The translations under genes and the position numbers were made by a program. A DNA stretch of 49,622 bases from Deltaproteobacteria bacterium Ga0077539 (GTDB lineage Bacteria; Myxococcota_A; Polyangia; Polyangiales; Ga0077539): NCBI GenBank assembly GCA_001465015.1, contig LNEO01000344.1:1-49622 (forward strand), in the 5' to 3' direction. Below, in pieces: positions 8,366-18,758 of this stretch. The notes below the pieces were generated by a model that worked only from the letters and a program-made list of their open reading frames with translations, was not told where the DNA came from and ran no database searches. Each line of letters starts with the position of its first letter. Position 1 is the first letter of the stretch.

Positions 8366-9292
8366 TCACTCGACGATGGCGAGACGTCGAAACAGGTAGA
8401 GCACCTGCTCTTCGAACGGCTTGGTGATGTCCGCCGCGACGTACGGAACCATCCGCGTCTTGCAGAAGTCATCGATCTCTTTGCGCCACTTTTCGTGCTC
8501 TTCTTTGTAAGCCTTGACCATTCCGTCCGTGAGCGTGATCTCGCGGGTCTCGTCGGTCTCGACGTCGACGAGCGTGACGTCTCCGCGCGCGCCCGGGTCC
8601 GCCTCGCGCGGGTCGATCACGTGGATCACCATGGGCTCGTATTTTCGGTAGCGAATCGCGTTGATCCCGCGCTCGAAGCCGGCCGGATCGTAGAGGTCCG
8701 TGATGATGATCGCGATGCCTCGGCGCTTCTGCTGCGTGGTGAACTGCCGCGCGGCGTCCGCGAGCGCGGTCTCTCCTGCGGCGCGAACACCCCGAAGAAA
8801 ATCGAAGATCTTGAAAATGCGCCCCTTGCCTCGGGTCGACGGCAGGGTCTTGTCGACCTTCGTGCTGATCGCCAAGAGCGCGACGCGGTCGAGGTTGGCG
8901 AGGCCCACGTAGGCCATGGCCGCGGCGAGCTTGCGCGCGTGGTCGAACTTCGGCGGATCGCCGTAGGCCATCGACTCGCTGCAGTCGATGAGGACGTAGA
9001 TCGAGAGGTCCTCTTCTTCTTCGTACAGCTTGAGCAGCATGCGCTCGCTGCGGCCGTAGACCTTCCAGTCGAGGTAGCGCAGGTCGTCGCCTGCTGTGTA
9101 CTCGCGGTGGTCGGCGAACTCGATGCCCGAGCCGGTCTTCTTCGTGCGTCGCTCTGCGCGCAGTCGCCCGGCGAACAATCGGCGGGAGATCACGGCGAGA
9201 TAATCGAGCTTGCGCTGAAACTCGTCGTCGAAGATGTCGTCCTTCGGCGGCGGCGGCGCGAGCGACTTGCGAAAGAAGTCCGTCAGGCCCAT
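8366..9292 (-). CDS. DUF58 domain protein (MoxR-associated)
   Basis: 308 residues with no TM helix. The DUF58 core is evident from GRLRAERRTKKTGSG, the GDDLRYLDWKVYGR block and the following VWA-like LIDCSESM motif, which retains a DxSxS-type MIDAS. The central VWA-like half (IYVLIDCSESMAYG and on) is conserved in the family, so it should bind a divalent metal and partner with MoxR. It begins four bases after the MoxR stop, so the genes are translationally linked. The biochemical role of DUF58 is not established; association with MoxR chaperones is the known context. Confidence 0.9.
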   Translation of the reverse strand: MGLTDFFRKSLAPPPPKDDIFDDEFQRKLDYLAVISRRLFAGRLRAERRTKKTGSGIEFADHREYTAGDDLRYLDWKVYGRSERMLLKLYEEEEDLSIYVLIDCSESMAYGDPPKFDHARKLAAAMAYVGLANLDRVALLAISTKVDKTLPSTRGKGRIFKIFDFLRGVRAAGETALADAARQFTTQQKRRGIAIIITDLYDPAGFERGINAIRYRKYEPMVIHVIDPREADPGARGDVTLVDVETDETREITLTDGMVKAYKEEHEKWRKEIDDFCKTRMVPYVAADITKPFEEQVLYLFRRLAIVE

Positions 9293-9296
9293 GCGC

Positions 9297-10331
<1,035 letters not shown>

Positions 10332-10356
10332 TCGTGGATCCCTTTCACACTCTTGA

Positions 10357-12294
10357 TTACTGCTCGTCCCGCGGACGGATGAGCTGAAAATACCGTCGCA
10401 CGTACGAGCGATACCCCGGCGGAACGTCTCCCGCGTGGATCACCTCGCGCGCGTGGTCCCAGTACTCCTGGTGCACCTGGCGATACGCCGCCGTCGTGAA
10501 TCCCTCTTGGGACGCAGTGCGGATCACCTGCGAGCGCGTCGGTCCCTGGCCGCCTTGCTGGCCGTTGACGTTGACCTGCTGCGTGCGCCCCGCGGCGGCC
10601 GTGGCGGCGCCGCGGTGGTTGTCGTCGTGCTCGGTTCCATAGCCCTGCCCGCCGGGCTGCTGGCCCTGACCGCCGTTTTGACCCTGGCCCTGCCCTTGGC
10701 CCTGACCCTGGCCCTGGCCCTGGCCCGGTTGATTTCCGCCCGAGCCGCCGCGCTGCAAGCGCATCAGCCCCGGCCGATTGCCCTGGCCCTGCCCCGGCTG
10801 CATCCCGCCTGGCTGAACGCCGCCGCGGGCGCGCTGCGCGAAGCGCTGCAGTCGCTGGCGCTGCTGCTGGCCGCCCTGCCCGTTTTGCTGGCGCATACGC
10901 TGGCGAAGCTCTTCGAGCTGCTGACGAAGCTCGGCGACCTGCTGCTCGGTGAGCTGCTGCTGCTGCATCCGATTGAGGTCCTGCGCGCCCTCTTCCATGT
11001 TCTGGGCGGCCTGCTGCAGGTCTCGTTGGAGGTTTTGCATCGCGCGGGACATCGCGCGCTCGAGGCGCTCGAGCTGCCTGCGGCGCTGCTGCTGTTGCTG
11101 CTGCTGACGCTCGAGTCGCTCGAGCTCTCGCTGCCTTTGGCGCAGCATGCGCTGCTCGTTTTGCGCGAGGTTTCTCTCGCGCTGCTGGCGGAGCATCCGG
11201 TCGATCTCTTGCCGGAGCTGCTGCATCTGCTGCTGCATCTGCTGCGACTCGCGCTCGCGGCGCTGCTGCGCGTTCTGCATGGCGTTTTGCAGGTTTTCGC
11301 GCTGCTGTTGGCTCATGCGATTCTCGCGCATCTGCCGCGCGAGCTCGCGCATCTGCTCGGCCGCCCGCTGCGCGTCGGCGTTTTGCAGGGCGTTGGAGAG
11401 CTCGCGGGTCGCCGGGTCGTTGCGCTCGCTCTGCATGTCGCGACCGAGCTGGCGCAGCGCCTCGCGCAAGGACTCGCGGTCGCTCTCGCGGCCGGCCTCC
11501 ATCTCTTGCTGCAGCTCTTGGAGGCGACGAAACGCCTCTTCGCGATCGAGCCTTCGATTGGCGATCTGATCGACGAACTGCCGAAAGCGCTCGGCCGCCT
11601 GCCGCGCCTCGGGGGTGTCTGCGCGCTGCTCGTTTTGCCGAGCGACCTCGCGAAACGCGTCGATGTCGTCGTCGGCGAGCTCGAGCGGATCGCGCGGCCC
11701 GGCCGCGACCGGAGCCGGAAGAAACACTCGCGTGCGAAGCTCGACGGCGCCCACGACGCCGAGGACGGCCAGCAATACGCCCGCATATCCCGCCTCGGCG
11801 GGCCACTTGAATGCGAGAGCCTTCTTCGGGTCGAGCGCGTTGTCGCGCGCCTTCTGGTCAGCGTCCTCGATGGCCGCGTCCATGAAGCGCGTTCGCTCAC
11901 CGGTCGGAACGGCGCTGAACTCGACCGCGTTGGACAAGCGGTCTTTCAGCGCAAACGCGCGATCGAGCTGCTTGGCCGCCGTCAGTCGACTGACCCCTCG
12001 AAGCGCCCCCACCAGCGCTCCTACGAGCGGAAAGAGCAGCGACGCGAGCAGCATCCACCGCCCCGCGCGGTCGCTCACGCGCCCGACCTTCACGAGCGTC
12101 ATCGCGACGACGGCGAACCCCGCGCCGAACATCGACAGCTCGAGCCCGCCGCGCAGCGCGCGCACGAGCCGGACACGCGAGCGCATCTTCGCGATCGCCT
12201 GATCCGCCGCTGGCGACGGGGGCAGGCTGCTCGACAGGGCGTGCGGGGGCGGCGGGGCGACGCTCGGTGTCAAAGATTCAGTAGATTTGCTCAT
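10357..12294 (-). CDS. DUF4175-like membrane protein with long Gln/Arg coiled coil
   Basis: About 645 residues from the ATG (MSKSTESLTP); a GTG 13 codons upstream (12333) is also possible, and neither start has a strong RBS. Two TM helices (about 45-90) are followed by the family-typical AAKQLDRAFALKDRLSNAVEF, then a third TM helix. A very long helical part is rich in Gln, Arg, Met and Glu (runs such as QQQLTEQQ, ERQQQQQQQ). A Gly-Gln repeat region follows, and the tail carries YRQVHQEYWDHAREV. DUF4175 proteins commonly lead MoxR operons. The coiled coil probably projects into the periplasm, though topology is inferred. Head of the minus-strand operon. Confidence 0.8.
   Translation of the reverse strand: MSKSTESLTPSVAPPPPHALSSSLPPSPAADQAIAKMRSRVRLVRALRGGLELSMFGAGFAVVAMTLVKVGRVSDRAGRWMLLASLLFPLVGALVGALRGVSRLTAAKQLDRAFALKDRLSNAVEFSAVPTGERTRFMDAAIEDADQKARDNALDPKKALAFKWPAEAGYAGVLLAVLGVVGAVELRTRVFLPAPVAAGPRDPLELADDDIDAFREVARQNEQRADTPEARQAAERFRQFVDQIANRRLDREEAFRRLQELQQEMEAGRESDRESLREALRQLGRDMQSERNDPATRELSNALQNADAQRAAEQMRELARQMRENRMSQQQRENLQNAMQNAQQRRERESQQMQQQMQQLRQEIDRMLRQQRERNLAQNEQRMLRQRQRELERLERQQQQQQQRRRQLERLERAMSRAMQNLQRDLQQAAQNMEEGAQDLNRMQQQQLTEQQVAELRQQLEELRQRMRQQNGQGGQQQRQRLQRFAQRARGGVQPGGMQPGQGQGNRPGLMRLQRGGSGGNQPGQGQGQGQGQGQGQGQNGGQGQQPGGQGYGTEHDDNHRGAATAAAGRTQQVNVNGQQGGQGPTRSQVIRTASQEGFTTAAYRQVHQEYWDHAREVIHAGDVPPGYRSYVRRYFQLIRPRDEQ
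10681..10727. repeat. CCCTGG hexamer tandem repeat encoding Gly-Gln
   Basis: An imperfect run of 6-base units (CCCTGG, CCCTGA, CCCTTG) inside the DUF4175-like gene. On the coding strand it gives a GQGQGQ repeat. Such a run can change copy number in 6-base steps without breaking the frame. Confidence 0.75.
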
Positions 12295-12634
12295 CGAGGG
12301 CTCGTTCGGGTCGTCGGAGTGAAGGGGCGCCACGGTGAAGAACGTCCATCCAACGTCGTGACAGCGTGAGGTGCTTCCGGGCTCCGAAACCTTTGCCGGG
12401 GCAGGGAGTGTAGTCCCAGCTCAGGGGTCTCGGACACAGCGTGACGCGAGTCATGTCGCCACGGCGGCCCGAGCTGTGACTCTGGCGCAGAAGCAGACGC
12501 GCGACGAGGGTAGAAGGTTCCCCAGGCGCGAGAGATTTGTGAGAGGACTGTGAAATTTCGGCCCCGATCCACAGGAGAGACCGCCGCGGATTGCCGCTTT
12601 GGATCAGACGGTGCTACACCTCGCTTCATCCGCC
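12295..12634. other. Divergent intergenic region between MoxR operon and tatA
   Basis: About 340 bases between two divergent genes. It should hold the promoters for both the MoxR operon (leftward) and tatA (rightward). No strong -35/-10 pair, long inverted repeat or small gene is convincing to the eye. A GTG that could extend the DUF4175-like gene lies at 12333. Confidence 0.5.
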
Positions 12635-12826
12635 ATGGGTCCATTCGGCGCTACCGAGCTGATCGTCGTCCTCGTCATCGTCTTGCTCTTGTTCGGCGCG
12701 AACAAGATTCCGCAGCTCATGACGGGGCTCGGACAAGGCATCAAGAACTTCAAGAAGGGCCTGAAAGACGACGACGACGGCCCTCGTCCGCGCCTGCCAG
12801 AGAAGACCGACGACAAGGTCGCCTGA
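12635..12826 (+). CDS. tatA: Twin-arginine translocase subunit TatA/TatE
   Basis: 63 residues from ATG 12635 (MGPFGATELIVVLV). The pattern is diagnostic: N-terminal TM helix (about 7-19), the FGANKIPQLMTGLGQG hinge, the amphipathic helix GIKNFKKGLKDDD and a charged tail. TatA oligomers form the pore-side component that moves folded, often cofactor-bearing, proteins across the inner membrane. Upstream TTG/GTG starts would add up to 12 residues (DQTVLHLASSA) not usual for TatA. No tatB or tatC is adjacent, so this is a stand-alone copy, as is common. Confidence 0.92.
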   Translation: MGPFGATELIVVLVIVLLLFGANKIPQLMTGLGQGIKNFKKGLKDDDDGPRPRLPEKTDDKVA

Positions 12827-13040
12827 CACTTCGAGGTCGCGCGACGCGACGTCGATCGCGTCGAGCCTCTGTACGCTCGTCGCGCAAGCAAAGAGAGAGA
12901 GCGGACGACCGATCGGTGAACACCGTGGGTATTGCCGGTCGAATCGCGCGAGGGCGTACGAGGCGCTTCCTGTGGGGGTAGAGCAACGGTAGTCTCCGGC
13001 GCGACCAGCTGTTGGTCCGCAGCACGAGCGCCGATCACCT

Positions 13041-13499
13041 ATGGATCAGACCGCACCCGCGTCATCGAAGTACACGATCGTGATCGCCACAGATTTCAGC
13101 GACCACTCTCGGGTGGCGCTCGAAGAGGCGCTCGCGATCGCCACCCTTCGCGCCCCCTCCGAGCTCGTGCTCTTGCACATCATGGATCTCGCCTCGGGCA
13201 CCACGCTCGACGCGATGGCCGAGAGCGAGAAGGTAGCCAACAGCATGCTCGCCGAGGTCGAGAGGATCCGGCCCATCAAGGACTTGCCCGCCAACGTCAA
13301 GCTCCACTGCCACGTGGTCCGCGGCGCCCCGGCAGACTGCATCGTCGACGAGGCCACCTCGCACAACTGCGACCTCGTCGTCGTCGGAACGCACGGCCGC
13401 ACAGGGCTCGGTCGCCTCGTGCTCGGCAGCGTCGCCGAGACCGTCGTGCGCCTCGCGCCATGCAACGTCCTCACGGTGAAGAAGCGCAAGCCTTCTTGA
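13041..13499 (+). CDS. Universal stress protein (UspA family)
   Basis: 152 residues, a single Usp domain. The N-terminal strand IVIATDFSDHSRVALEEAL is the family opening, and the C-terminal ATP-binding motif is VVVGTHGRTGLGRLVLGSVAE (G-2x-G-9x-G-S type). This ATP-binding subtype is distinct from E. coli UspA itself, which lacks the motif. It lies 30 bases before an aminotransferase gene on the same strand. Cytoplasmic; role in stress survival is by family only. Confidence 0.93.
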   Translation: MDQTAPASSKYTIVIATDFSDHSRVALEEALAIATLRAPSELVLLHIMDLASGTTLDAMAESEKVANSMLAEVERIRPIKDLPANVKLHCHVVRGAPADCIVDEATSHNCDLVVVGTHGRTGLGRLVLGSVAETVVRLAPCNVLTVKKRKPS

Positions 13500-13529
13500 A
13501 TCAACGCACACTCAATCGAATCAACTACG

Positions 13530-14729
13530 ATGCCACTCACGCTCTCCAAGCGGCTCGACGCCGTAGTCCCCTCGGCCACTCTCGCCATCAACGCCCGCGC
13601 GCAAGCGCTTCGGGCGCAGGGCGTCGACGTGATCTCGTTCGGCGCAGGGGAGCCGGACTTCGACACCCCGTCCAACGTTCGCGAGGCAGCGAAATCCGCG
13701 ATCGATCAGGGTCGCACGCGATACACGGCCGTCTCGGGCATCCCCGAGCTGCGCAAGGCGATCGCGCGCAACAACGAGCAAGAGCGCGGCGTTCCCACGG
13801 CGGCCGAGAACGTCGTGGTGAGCGTCGGAGCCAAGAGCGCGCTGTTCAATTTTGCCCTCGCCGCGCTCGAAGCGGGCGACGAGGTCGTCATCCCCGCCCC
13901 GTATTGGGTTAGCTACCCCGAGCAGGTGCGCATCGCCGGCGCGACGCCGATCCACGTCCCCAGCACCCTCGAGAGCGGCTGGAAGATCACCCCCGAGGCC
14001 CTTCGCGAGGTCATGTCCTCGCGCACCAAAGCCGTGGTGTTGTGCTCGCCGTCCAACCCGACGGGCGCTGCCTACTCGGCGACCGAGCTCGCGGCCTTCG
14101 CAGAGGTCCTTCGCAAGTTCGACTGCTGGATCGTCTGCGACGAGATCTACTCGAAGCTCGTGTACGACGGCTTCGAGCAACGCTCGCTCTTGCAGGTGGC
14201 ACCGGATTTCAAGGACCGCACCGTCATCATCGACGGCGTGTCCAAGACCTACGCGATGACCGGCTGGCGCATCGGCTGGTCCATCGCGCCGGTCGCGATC
14301 TCCAAGGCCATGGACACGATCCAGGGGCAGGGAACGTCCAGCGCCACCACGCCCGCGCAGTACGCGGCGCTCGAAGCGATCACTCAGCCCGCGAACGAGC
14401 TCGAGCACATGCGCGCGATCTTCACCGAGCGACGCAACAAGCTCGTGCACGGGCTGCGCGCGTTGCCGGGCGTTCGCTGCGCGATGCCCGAAGGGGCGTT
14501 CTATGCGTTTTGTGACGTGAGCGCGTGGCTCGGAAAGAGCACCGGCGAACGCACGCTCGAGACCGACGACGACGTGGCGCGATGGCTGCTCGACGCTGCG
14601 CGCGTGGCCGTCGTTCCGGGAGGAGCGTTCGGCGCGCCGGGGCACCTGCGATTGAGCTACGCGGTCTCGTCGGGGCAGATCGAAGACGCCCTCGCGCGCA
14701 TCGCCACCGCGGTGTCGTCGCTGAAGTAG
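13530..14729 (+). CDS. Class I pyridoxal-phosphate aminotransferase (aspartate aminotransferase-like)
   Basis: 399 residues, the usual length for fold-type I aminotransferase subgroup I-gamma. ISFGAGEPDFDTPSNVREAA near the N-terminus and CSPSNPTGAAYS are family blocks. The PLP lysine is K239 in GVSKTYAMTGWRIG. The C-terminal Arg that binds the substrate carboxylate is in HLRLSYAVS. Aspartate or a related amino acid with 2-oxoglutarate is the likely reaction, but prephenate or other specificity cannot be excluded. It ends 13 bases from the convergent kinase gene. Confidence 0.9.
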   Translation: MPLTLSKRLDAVVPSATLAINARAQALRAQGVDVISFGAGEPDFDTPSNVREAAKSAIDQGRTRYTAVSGIPELRKAIARNNEQERGVPTAAENVVVSVGAKSALFNFALAALEAGDEVVIPAPYWVSYPEQVRIAGATPIHVPSTLESGWKITPEALREVMSSRTKAVVLCSPSNPTGAAYSATELAAFAEVLRKFDCWIVCDEIYSKLVYDGFEQRSLLQVAPDFKDRTVIIDGVSKTYAMTGWRIGWSIAPVAISKAMDTIQGQGTSSATTPAQYAALEAITQPANELEHMRAIFTERRNKLVHGLRALPGVRCAMPEGAFYAFCDVSAWLGKSTGERTLETDDDVARWLLDAARVAVVPGGAFGAPGHLRLSYAVSSGQIEDALARIATAVSSLK

Positions 14730-14746
14730 CGCCCCCCCCCGCTACT
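14725..14746. terminator. Hairpin containing both stops at a convergent junction
   Basis: AGTAGCG and CGCTACT (7 bp, perfect) flank an 8-base C run. The aminotransferase stop TAG is in the left arm, and the kinase stop, read from the other strand, is in the right arm. There is no T tract, so terminator activity is possible but unproven. The C run is a likely spot for length error. Confidence 0.4.
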
Positions 14747-15575
14747 CGCGCGGCAGCTCGAGCTCCACGCACGATCGATCGCGATCGAGCACCACCCGCG
14801 CCGCGCGTCCCGCGAGCGCGCGTGTCGCCTCGGGCGTCCACCACGCCCGATACGCAGGCAGAAACCGCTCGACGTACGCCCTCGCGCCCTCGTCGCTCAG
14901 CCCTCGCCCATCGCGCGCGCGGCGCGCTCGCTCAGAGTCCACCCGCCACTCGAGCACGTACTCGACCTCGCGGCCCTCCATGAGCAGCCAGTGATCGACG
15001 CGCGATCTCCATGGAGCATACCCGCGCAACAGCTCGTTGCACTCCGCCAGGGATCGATCACCAGCGAGCACACTTGATTGTGTGGGCTCGAACGCCAGCA
15101 TCCACCCTTCGAACAACACCACATCGAGCGGCCCTTCGAGCTCGCTCCAGCTCGCCTCGGGCGCGCGATCGCCCGCGCCTTCGAAGGCGCCCTTGTCGTA
15201 GGTCGGGACGCGCACGACGCGGCCCTTCTCGGCGCGGACGAGGGCGTCGATCACCGCGGTTGCCAGGGGGATGTCGTGCGTTCCGGGGTAGCCGCGGACC
15301 TCGAGGTAGCGGTTGCCTGGATGCGTGTCGGAGAGGGCGATTTGCTCGGAGCGCGTCAGGTAGAAGTCGTCGATCGACACGGACGCGGCGCGAAGCCAAG
15401 ACCCGCCGAGCAGCGCGCACAGACGCGAACAGAGGGTGCTCTTACCCGCCCCTTGCGGAGCGCACACGCCGAGGACCATCGCGCGGTTGTGCGCCGCGCG
15501 AAACCCCGTAGCCCGCGCCGCGATCCACTGCGCGAGCGCCCGTTCGAGCTGGTCGCGATCGTGCGGACCGCTCAC
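14742..15575 (-). CDS. Glycerate-kinase-like P-loop kinase (GLYK type)
   Basis: 277 residues from a GTG that overlaps the stop of the upstream transporter as GTGA, so translation is coupled. The Walker A APQGAGKST is at 39-47. Next comes VSIDDFYLTRSEQ, the acceptor-side loop with D and Y, then HPGNRYLEVRGYPGTHD and PTYDKGAFEGAGDR, and Walker B VVLFEGWML. This set matches the plant/fungal-type D-glycerate 3-kinase and its bacterial relatives (phosphoribulokinase/uridine kinase-like fold). Product would be 3-phosphoglycerate. The coupled MFS gene would fit uptake of glycerate or a sugar acid; this is inference. Confidence 0.82.
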   Translation of the reverse strand: MSGPHDRDQLERALAQWIAARATGFRAAHNRAMVLGVCAPQGAGKSTLCSRLCALLGGSWLRAASVSIDDFYLTRSEQIALSDTHPGNRYLEVRGYPGTHDIPLATAVIDALVRAEKGRVVRVPTYDKGAFEGAGDRAPEASWSELEGPLDVVLFEGWMLAFEPTQSSVLAGDRSLAECNELLRGYAPWRSRVDHWLLMEGREVEYVLEWRVDSERARRARDGRGLSDEGARAYVERFLPAYRAWWTPEATRALAGRAARVVLDRDRSCVELELPRE

Positions 15576-16878
15576 GGAGACACCCTCTTGGGCGGCGTGG
15601 TCGCGAGCCACACGAGCGCGCCCGGAATCACGATCGCGCCCAACACCGTCGCGACCGCGGCGTCCGAGTACCGCTCGCGCGCGAGGCCGATCAACGGGTT
15701 GGCGATCACGTACGCGACCGACTGCGACGCCGCGGTGATTCCGCTCGCCGTCGAGACCTTCGTCGGCGCGACGCGCGACAGCATGTCCTCGGTGATCAAC
15801 GCGAACATCGCGCCTCCGCCGGCGATGGCGACGCTCACCGCCGCCACGAAGCTCCATGGCGTCGTGGCCCGACCGATGAGCGCGCCTCCCACGACCGCGA
15901 GCCCCGCAGCGACCGCGAAGAGCAGCTTCGGTGAGGCGTCCACGGTCCCGTGTCGGTGCCTGCGAGACGAGAGCCATCCGAACGCGATCGACGCGAAGTC
16001 GAACAGCACCGGAGGAACCCACAGGTATTTACCCACGTGCAGCGGCGCGACGTGCGCTCGCGCGACGAGGATCTTCGACGACCAGAGAAAGCAGAGCGCC
16101 ATGATCGGCGAGGTGAAGAGGACAGCCAGCACCGCCGCGCGAGCGCGCGGCGCGCGAACGGGTCGCTGGAGGCTTCTTCCTTCGGTCGATCTCGGTAGTG
16201 TTCGCCCGCTTTGAATTCTTGTGTCTTTCTTCGATCCCCGTCGAGCACGCGCTTCGCCGCGCCGGACGTGAGCGCCATCCACAACGGGATCCACAAGAGC
16301 CCCACCATCGCGACGCCCACGAACGACGCGCGCCACCCGAACGCCCCCGCGAGCCCCGTCGCCAGCGGCGGAGCGATCGCAGCCCCGATCGAGCTGCCGA
16401 CGAAGAGCACGCCGAAGCCCGCACCTCGCTCTCGCGGCAAGAGCACCTTGTGCACGGTCTGCGCGGCGCCCGGAAACGACGGCGACTCTGCGAGCCCGAG
16501 CAACAGTCGCAAGACAAAGAGCCCCGCGAGCGTGAGCGCGAGCGAGTGCGCTCCGGCGATCACGCTCCACACGAGCACCGCGACCACCAGGCCCTTGCGG
16601 GCGCCGACGCGGTCGAGCACCGCGCCCGAGAGGGGCGTTCCGACGAGGTAGGCGAGCGAAAACGCGGACTGGAGCACGCCGTACTCGCGCTCGCGGATCG
16701 CGAGCGCCGCGCACACGATGGGCGCGATGGCCGCGAGCGCCTGTCGGTCTACATAGCTCACGGCCATCGTGAGCGTGGCGACCGCGGCGATCGCCCAGCG
16801 CCTCGCGAAAGACAGCGGTTCGTTCTCCACGAGGGCCGTGACGGTAGCAGGTAACTTCACCCTCGCGCGCGAGAGCAC
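15572..16878 (-). pseudogene. MFS transporter (ACS-like), broken by a frameshift
   Basis: The N-terminal half in one frame (from GTG 16878) has MFS features: SYVDRQALAAIAPIV, the loop GAVLDRVGARKGL and about six TM helices ending near SGAAKRV. The C-terminal half, with ALCFLWSSKILVARAHV and later helices to TTPPKRVSP, is in another frame. The frames switch within a GCGCGC-rich stretch at about 16125-16155; a one-base change there would join SDPFARRALAR to AAVLAVLFTSP. The family resembles anion:cation symporters for organic acids. It is either a true pseudogene or a sequencing error in a GC run. The C-terminal half remains coupled (GTGA) to the kinase gene, so I lean towards error or very recent damage. 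Confidence 0.75.
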
Positions 16879-16926
16879 AGGCAGTTTGACCAGAGCACCG
16901 CCCGGCCATTACGGTCCCGACCCTCG

Positions 16927-17784
16927 ATGCAAGTCCTCAGCGAAGTGCTGCTCACCTTCGGCCGCGAGCTGAAGCGAACGCTGCGTAGCGGAAAGGGCCT
17001 CGGCGGCCTTTTGCTCTTTCTCGTCGGCGGCGCGGGCGTGGCGATCGTCTTGTTCTCGTTTCTCGAGCGCGCGGAGTACTACGCGTCGCGCCAGGAGACG
17101 CGCACGATGATGCGCCGCCAGGTGCTCAGCGCGATGTACGAGGGCGTCAGCGGCCAGGAGCAGATCGTCGACTACCTCGTGAAAGCGCCGGAGCCGATCA
17201 TGGCGTTCTACCCGCTCACGGCCTTCTTTCTCGGGATCATCACGATGGTGTGGGGCTTCGACGCCATCGCCGGCGACGTGCAGTACCGCACGATTCGATA
17301 CGTGACCCTCCGCGCGAGGAGGCCGTCCCTCGTGGTCGGTCGCTGGCTCGCCCTGTGGGCGTCGGGCATCGTCGTCTCGCTCTTGGTGTCCTTGATTTTG
17401 TGGGCTGGACTCGCCGCCAAGGGACCGTACGAAGCCAGCGTGGTGTTTCACTATGGGCTGCGCACGTGGGTGGCGTCGATCACGCTCTCGGCCTGGTACA
17501 GCGCGCTCACGATCCTCGCGAGCAGCTTGTTTCGCACCCCCGTGCTGGCGCTTCTGACCGCGGGCGGGAGCGCGACGGTGCTGTGGTTTCTCAACAAGCT
17601 GTCCGGCGCAGGCTGGGCGCCGTCGTGGCTCAAGGGCGCGCACCTGGCTTTTCCGGGCGCGTGGGACGATCGGCTGATCGGCGCAGGAATCGAGCACTGG
17701 GGCGCAGGGACCCTCGTGTGCGTGCTCTGGACCGCGATCGCGCTGGTCGGGGCGAGCGCGGTGCTCTCGAAGCGAGACGTGTGA
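16927..17784 (+). CDS. ABC-2-type transporter permease
   Basis: 285 residues and about six TM segments. The first (GLLLFLVGGAGVAIVLFSFL) is followed by a soluble loop (about 50-90), then AFFLGIITMVWGFDAIAGD with the family-typical QYRTIRYVT after it, and several C-terminal helices. It ends VLSKRDV, as ABC-2 permeases often do. It starts about 48 bases after the divergent MFS start and is followed after 13 bases by its ATPase. Substrate unknown; export is likely. Confidence 0.88.
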   Translation: MQVLSEVLLTFGRELKRTLRSGKGLGGLLLFLVGGAGVAIVLFSFLERAEYYASRQETRTMMRRQVLSAMYEGVSGQEQIVDYLVKAPEPIMAFYPLTAFFLGIITMVWGFDAIAGDVQYRTIRYVTLRARRPSLVVGRWLALWASGIVVSLLVSLILWAGLAAKGPYEASVVFHYGLRTWVASITLSAWYSALTILASSLFRTPVLALLTAGGSATVLWFLNKLSGAGWAPSWLKGAHLAFPGAWDDRLIGAGIEHWGAGTLVCVLWTAIALVGASAVLSKRDV

Positions 17785-17797
17785 GGGCGCTGACACC

Positions 17798-18739
17798 ATG
17801 ACAAACGCGATCGAACTGCAAAACGTCGTCAAGCGCTTCGGCGCCAAGCGCGCCGTCGACGGCGTGTCGTTCTCGATCCCCGAGGGCGCGGTGTTCGGGC
17901 TCATCGGGCCGAACGGCGCGGGAAAAACCACGACGTTCTCGATGCTCGCCGGCTACCTCGAGCCCACCGAAGGCTCGGCGCGCGTCCTCGGCGCAGTGCC
18001 CACAGACGTCGACGCGCTCAAGGGAAAGCTCGGCGTGCTTCCGCAAGACGCGCTGTTGCCCGCCAACGAGCCGGCCGGCTCGTTTTTGCTCTACCTGGCT
18101 CGCATGCAGGGCATCCCCGCGGCGCAGGCCGAAGCCGCGGTGCGCAAGGCGCTCGACGCCGTCGGCGGCGCGGACTGGTGGCCGGTCGAGTGCAAGAAGC
18201 TCTCGCACGGAATGGCCAAGCGCGTCGGCATCGCGCAAGCGCTGCTCGGCGACCCGAAGGTGGTGCTGCTCGACGAGCCGACGGCGGGGCTCGATCCCAA
18301 GGTCGCGTTCGGCGTTCGTCAAATGATCAAGGGGCTGACGGGGCGATGCACGATCGTCATTTCGTCACACAATTTGCAGGAGCTCGAAGAGATCTGCGAC
18401 CGCGCGGCGATCCTCGACCACGGCAAGCTCGTCGCGCACGGGACCATGGCCGAGCTCACGGCGAACAACCGAGAGTTCACCGTCGAGCTCGCGCCGGGGG
18501 GAGCGCCGGTCGCGATGCGCGGGTTGGTCCCTTTCGAAGAGCTGGTGCGCGCGATCGCTGGGGTGACGAGCGTGCAGTTCGATGCTGCGACCGGGCGCAT
18601 GCTGGTGATGCACGACACGTCGCAAGACCCCGACATGGTCGTCTCCGCGACGCTGAGGGTCCTGCTCGAGAACGGCGCGCGCATCCGCGGCCTCGCGCGC
18701 GGTCGCTCGCTCGAGCAACGAGTGATGGAGCTCACCTGA
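17798..18739 (+). CDS. ABC transporter ATP-binding protein
   Basis: 313 residues. Walker A GPNGAGKTT is at 37-45, the Q-loop region LGVLPQDALL follows, and the signature is LSHGM (LSGGQ-like, as in many ABC-2 ATPases). Walker B is VVLLDEPTAGLDP, with an H-loop ISSHN. A C-terminal tail of about 110 residues carries a regulatory-type domain (FTVELAPGG, MLVMHDTSQD). It forms an exporter with the permease encoded just upstream. Nothing in the context tells the substrate. Confidence 0.93.
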   Translation: MTNAIELQNVVKRFGAKRAVDGVSFSIPEGAVFGLIGPNGAGKTTTFSMLAGYLEPTEGSARVLGAVPTDVDALKGKLGVLPQDALLPANEPAGSFLLYLARMQGIPAAQAEAAVRKALDAVGGADWWPVECKKLSHGMAKRVGIAQALLGDPKVVLLDEPTAGLDPKVAFGVRQMIKGLTGRCTIVISSHNLQELEEICDRAAILDHGKLVAHGTMAELTANNREFTVELAPGGAPVAMRGLVPFEELVRAIAGVTSVQFDAATGRMLVMHDTSQDPDMVVSATLRVLLENGARIRGLARGRSLEQRVMELT

Positions 18740-18758
18740 CCTCCCCCTCGTTACCGCT

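Noticed and set aside
12970..13030. tRNA-like piece (GGTAGAGCAACGGTAG) before the universal stress gene
   Set aside because: It resembles a D-arm only; I cannot build acceptor, anticodon and T stems, so it is not called a tRNA.
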